This document shows positions 60,300 through 64,000 of a stretch of 64,000 bases of DNA, in pieces. How positions within the stretch are numbered: the first letter of the stretch is position 1; every line of letters starts with the position of its first letter. The notes under the pieces were generated by a model, which saw only the letters and a program-made list of their open reading frames with translations, did no database searches and was not told the DNA's origin. The position numbers and the translations under genes are program-made. Origin of the DNA: Clostridia bacterium (lineage in GTDB: Bacteria > Bacillota > Clostridia > Lachnospirales > Anaerotignaceae); contig JALFWW010000024.1 of assembly GCA_022786605.1 (NCBI GenBank), forward strand, positions 1 through 64,000. Reading direction: 5' to 3'.

Positions 60300-61420
60300 A
60301 AAAAACAGCGAGCCTTTTGGCGCTTGCCTGTGTCATTGCCATGACAGGGTGTACGCCAAAGGAAGAAGTAACCGAAGAAAAAACCGCCCGCACCGTACAG
60401 ACGGCGGCAGTGACCACTGGGGATATTTCCAGTGACTTTTCCTATTCCGGGAAAGTGGCGGCATCCAGAGAGGTTTCCGTGGTGCCTACCATTGCCGGCA
60501 AAGTCACCGGTTTTGGCTACGATGTAGGCAATTCCGTGGGCGCAGGGGCTGTACTGTTCACAGTGGACAGCACGGACTTACAGAACAATCTGCGCAGCAT
60601 AGAAGCAAACTATGACGCTGCCAAACTGCAGGCGGACAACGCCAAAAGCACATTGGAAAGCAACCAGATTCTTTATGAAGAAGGCATCATTTCCAAAAGC
60701 GACTATGACAAACTGAAACTCGCCTATGACTCAGCGGAAGCAAATCTGACTTCCATACAGATTCAGAAAGAAAATCTGGAAAAAAACATTGCGGACTGTT
60801 CTGTTACCGCGCCCATCAGCGGCGTTATTTCCGAACGAAACGTGGAAATCGGCAGTTTTGCCAGCCAGAGCCAGCCTGCTTATACCATTCTGGACGTTTC
60901 TTCTGTAAAAGTGGAAGTGGGCGTTTCTGAACAGATGGTCAATGAAATCGCCATCGGGGATACGGTCAATGTACTGCTGACAGCGGTTTCGCCCGATCCT
61001 TTGCAGGGCAAAGTATCCACCATCAGCCCTTCCGCCAGTCAGGCAGGTACATACACCGTGAAGATCACACTGGACAACAGCCGCGGTCTTTTGAAACCCG
61101 GTATGCTGGCTGAAGTCAGCTTCATCACCGCTTCTTCCAGTGACACCATCATCCTGCCTCGAGATGCGGTCATCACAAAAGACGGTGAAGTATATGTTTA
61201 CATCGTAGAAAACAACATCGCCAAGAAAGTCCCTGTGGAAACAGGCATTGAAAGCGGCGAAAATATTGAAATCACCAGCGGCCTGACACCCGATATGCAG
61301 GTAGTTGTCAAAGGCCAGACCTATATCACCGATGGTGAGGAAGTCAATGTTTCCAATCCTGAGGAAGACGTCCTGCGGGTGCCCGTGGAAGGGGCACAGG
61401 TGCAGAGTGAGGGGGAATAA
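60296..61420 (+). CDS. RND efflux periplasmic-adaptor-type lipoprotein (HlyD/MFP family)
   Basis: A 374-residue adaptor. The lipobox MTGC places the lipidated Cys at about 19. It has lipoyl-type half-motifs (GKVTGFGYDVGNSVGAGAVLF and SAPISG-like VTAPISGVISERNVEIGSF), a coiled-coil hairpin between them (about 100-165), and a beta-barrel with GLLKPGMLAEV. In Gram-positives it couples the RND pump to the outside of the membrane, since there is no outer-membrane channel. The pump gene starts three bases after its stop. Confidence 0.9.
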   Translation: MKKTASLLALACVIAMTGCTPKEEVTEEKTARTVQTAAVTTGDISSDFSYSGKVAASREVSVVPTIAGKVTGFGYDVGNSVGAGAVLFTVDSTDLQNNLRSIEANYDAAKLQADNAKSTLESNQILYEEGIISKSDYDKLKLAYDSAEANLTSIQIQKENLEKNIADCSVTAPISGVISERNVEIGSFASQSQPAYTILDVSSVKVEVGVSEQMVNEIAIGDTVNVLLTAVSPDPLQGKVSTISPSASQAGTYTVKITLDNSRGLLKPGMLAEVSFITASSSDTIILPRDAVITKDGEVYVYIVENNIAKKVPVETGIESGENIEITSGLTPDMQVVVKGQTYITDGEEVNVSNPEEDVLRVPVEGAQVQSEGE

Positions 61421-61423
61421 GCC

Positions 61424-64000
61424 ATGCTTTCCAGACTCGCTATCCGCCGCCGCGTCACCACAATGATGGTCACCATGATGGTTTTTCTGGCTGGTATCGT
61501 ATCCTACATGAATCTGGATATGAACCTGATGCCTGAAATGGATATTCCTATCGTGGTAGTCAGCACCACTTATGTGGGCGCAGGGCCCGAAGAAATTGAA
61601 AATCTGGTGACGAAGCCTTTGGAGGAATCCCTCAGCACCGTTTCCAATGTAGAAAATATCACCTCCGTTTCGTCGGCGAACATGTCCATGGTCATGGTGC
61701 AGTTCGTAGACGGCACAGATATCGACATCGCTTCCATGGACCTGCGGGAGATCATCGACCGCACCAAGTCCACATTGCCTGACGATGCCAACGAACCCAA
61801 TATCATCAAAATGGATATGAACGCCATCCCCATTTACATGGGGGCAACGGCGGAAAATATGGACCTGACTGCCCTCAATGAAATGCTGGAGGACAATGTG
61901 GCAAGCCGCCTGGAACGGATCGAAGGGGTAGCCTCCGTTGACCTGACCGGCGGTGTGGAGCGGGAAGTCCGCATCACCGTTGACCCGGATAAACTGGCTG
62001 GCTACGGTCTGACCACATCCCAGCTTTCTCAGGTCCTGTCCGCGGAAAACATGAACCTGCCCTCCGGTTCCCTTTCTCAGGGCTCTACCAATGTACAGGT
62101 GCGCACCATGGGGGAATTTGAGGATATCGAGGACATCAAGAACCTGCCTGTGACCACACCCGGCGGCGCCCTCATCCATCTCAGCGACGTTGCCAGCGTA
62201 GAGGAAAAAGAGGTAGACCGTGATTCCTTCAGTATCATCGACGGCAATTACGGCATCATGATCTCTGTCAACAAGCAGTCCACTGCCAATCTGGTGGAAG
62301 TCAGCCATAAACTGAACGCGGAAATGGCAAAGATCAACGCCGATTATCCCGAAATCAAACTGGTGATGCTGACAGATACGGCGGAATACATCCAGCTTTC
62401 CATTTCCAACGTAACACAGACAGCTCTTCTGAGCGCTGTCATCGCCTTCTTCGTACTGCTGGTGTTCCTGAAAAGCCCCATCACATCAGGTATCATTGCC
62501 ATGTCTATCCCTACGTCCATTATGGCGTCTTTCGGTCTGATGTACCTGTCGGGCATGAGTCTGAACGTCATTTCCATGGGCGGTCTTGCCATCGGCATCG
62601 GCATGCTGGTCGACAACTCCGTCGTTGTTCTGGACAGCATCTATCAGTATTACGAACGGGGCTATGACCCCAAAGAAGCGGCGGAAACCGGCGCCAAAGA
62701 AGTGACCATGGCAGTAACGGCATCTACCCTCACAACCGTTGCGGTATTTTTGCCCATCGCCTTCGTTTCCGGCTCCGTAGGGCAGCTCATGAAGAGCCTG
62801 TCCTTCACCATTTGTTACTCCCTGATCTCCTCTCTGGTGGTTTCCATCACCTTTGTGCCTATGGCATGCGCTCTGTTCCTGCGCAAGGAGCACCACAAGA
62901 AAGAAAGAAAATCCAGATTCCCTTTGTCTGATGCTTGGGATACCTTTTTTGACCGGCTCACAAACGGTTATGAAAAACTCATCAAGGCAGCTCTGCACCA
63001 CCCTGTCCGCACCATTGCCGTGGTGCTCATCACATTCATCGCCAGCCTGTTCACCATTCCCATCACAGGCATGGACTTTATGGATGAAACAGACGAAGGT
63101 GTGGCAAACATCACTGTGGAACTGCCCAACGGCACAGATTTGGATAATACAGAAGAAGTGGTATGGGAAGTGCTCTACCGCCTCCAGGATATCCCCGAAG
63201 CGGAATTGGTATACGCTTCCGTAGGCGGCGGCATGTTCTCCTCAGGCACCTCTTCCGCCACTGTCACCCTGAACTTAGTGGACAAAGCGGATCGCAGCCG
63301 CTCCACATCAGAGGTCTGTGATGAAATTCAGGACATGATGAAAGACATCCCCGGGGCGGAAATCACTGCTTCCGCTTCCAGTTCTGCCATGGGCAGCTTT
63401 GGCGGCGCTGATGTATCCTTCAATGTATACGGCTATGATTCCCAGACATTGATGGCAGTGGAAGACGAACTGGTGGCGCTTTTGAGCAATACCCCCGGTC
63501 TGTCTGATGTGGAAGGCTCCACCGGCGAAACGGTGCCGGAAGCCAAAGTGGTCATCGACCGCAGCAAAGCTTCCCTTTACGGCATCACCACCGCTTCCAT
63601 CGCGTCTTCTCTGAACACTGCCATTTCCGGCTCCACCGCTACCCAGTACAAAGTAGACGGTACGGAAATCGACGTTGTCATCCGCTATGACACAGATAAA
63701 TTGAATTTCCTGACGGATCTGAACAATCTGACCGTCACATCAGCTTATGGCGGCGAAATCCCTCTCTCCAGCATCGCAACGGTGGAAATGGGTGAAAGCG
63801 CAACTGCCATCAACAGAGAAAATCAGAAAAACTATATCACCATCAGCGCTTCTGCTGACGGCATGAGCGGCGGCGAGGCTCAGAAGCTGGTGGATCAGAT
63901 TCTGGCAGGCTATACCTTCCCCAACGGCTGCACTTACGGCTATTCCGGCACACTGGAAATGATGAACGACGCCTTCAGTTCCCTGCTGACTGCCCTTGTG
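61424..64000 (+). CDS. RND-superfamily efflux transporter, HAE1/AcrB-type (partial, runs off the window)
   Basis: The window holds 859 codons from ATG at 61424 to the last base, in frame without stops; full family length is about 1,000-1,050. The N-terminal span RRRVTTMMVTMMVFLAGIVSY is followed by the PN1/PN2-like porter domain (PEMDIPIVVVSTTYVGAGPEEIE) and spans 2-6 with LAIGIGMLVDNSVVVLDSIY, whose Asp in span 4 takes part in proton transfer. The second porter domain begins after TGMDFMDETDEGVANI. It forms an efflux pump with the adaptor upstream. GGGGGAA precedes the ATG. Confidence 0.93.
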   Translation, partial: MLSRLAIRRRVTTMMVTMMVFLAGIVSYMNLDMNLMPEMDIPIVVVSTTYVGAGPEEIENLVTKPLEESLSTVSNVENITSVSSANMSMVMVQFVDGTDIDIASMDLREIIDRTKSTLPDDANEPNIIKMDMNAIPIYMGATAENMDLTALNEMLEDNVASRLERIEGVASVDLTGGVEREVRITVDPDKLAGYGLTTSQLSQVLSAENMNLPSGSLSQGSTNVQVRTMGEFEDIEDIKNLPVTTPGGALIHLSDVASVEEKEVDRDSFSIIDGNYGIMISVNKQSTANLVEVSHKLNAEMAKINADYPEIKLVMLTDTAEYIQLSISNVTQTALLSAVIAFFVLLVFLKSPITSGIIAMSIPTSIMASFGLMYLSGMSLNVISMGGLAIGIGMLVDNSVVVLDSIYQYYERGYDPKEAAETGAKEVTMAVTASTLTTVAVFLPIAFVSGSVGQLMKSLSFTICYSLISSLVVSITFVPMACALFLRKEHHKKERKSRFPLSDAWDTFFDRLTNGYEKLIKAALHHPVRTIAVVLITFIASLFTIPITGMDFMDETDEGVANITVELPNGTDLDNTEEVVWEVLYRLQDIPEAELVYASVGGGMFSSGTSSATVTLNLVDKADRSRSTSEVCDEIQDMMKDIPGAEITASASSSAMGSFGGADVSFNVYGYDSQTLMAVEDELVALLSNTPGLSDVEGSTGETVPEAKVVIDRSKASLYGITTASIASSLNTAISGSTATQYKVDGTEIDVVIRYDTDKLNFLTDLNNLTVTSAYGGEIPLSSIATVEMGESATAINRENQKNYITISASADGMSGGEAQKLVDQILAGYTFPNGCTYGYSGTLEMMNDAFSSLLTALV

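Overview
This window looks like the chromosome of a strictly anaerobic, spore-forming member of the Clostridia, probably Lachnospiraceae or Anaerotignum-like; that placement is inference. Sporulation genes (spoIIP, spoIIID) sit beside an anaerobe's oxygen defence: rubrerythrin, desulfoferrodoxin, and a flavodiiron-rubredoxin-rubredoxin reductase fusion. Genes are of moderate GC and intergenic regions are AT-rich. No rRNA, tRNA, CRISPR array, integrase or transposase gene was seen.

Layout. 0-8.3 kb: a GyrI-like protein, two paralogous exported proteins, a HAD phosphatase, an ECF sigma/RsiV-type anti-sigma pair, spoIIP, and a small AT-rich island (ribbon-helix-helix protein, Imm-like membrane peptide, patatin, lipoprotein). 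8.3-13.6 kb: a potRABCD-type polyamine operon with a PotA carrying an inserted region. 14-21 kb: two tandem paralogous aminotransferases, a nitrilase-family amidase, MsrAB, AsnS. 21.6-26.8 kb: the arginine operon argCJBDF. 27-32 kb: rubrerythrin with a Fur-type box, an MFS exporter, Maf, a MarR/MATE pair. 32-36.4 kb: oxygen and superoxide reduction genes, a Crp/Fnr regulator, SpoIIID. 36.8-44.5 kb: a secreted GH26-like protein, a VOC protein, Hsp20 with a CIRCE element, an arginase-family protein, two tandem CstA transporters. 44.7-51.9 kb: MutT, a FecBCD-type ABC importer co-transcribed with a siroheme reductase, a divergent LysR regulator, a PfkB kinase. 52-56.7 kb: a sigma-54 regulator next to an amidohydrolase/permease operon that has a recognisable -24/-12 promoter. 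57-64 kb: an exported protein, a C_GCAxxG_C_C protein, a CuAO-N/DUF3298 protein and a MarR/RND efflux operon that runs off the end.

The least explained content is non-coding. A ~175-bp interspersed repeat with three long stems occurs eight times (1, 2125, 21127, 31970, 40516, 44493, 45752, 59468), always in the same orientation regardless of neighbouring genes, with compensatory changes in its stems. At least two copies sit inside the loop of a locus-specific terminator-like inverted repeat. A second, unrelated structured element occurs twice (4734-4996 and 26804-27011), also with compensatory changes. One copy is bracketed by two near-identical terminator hairpins. These two families are the best candidates for something undescribed.
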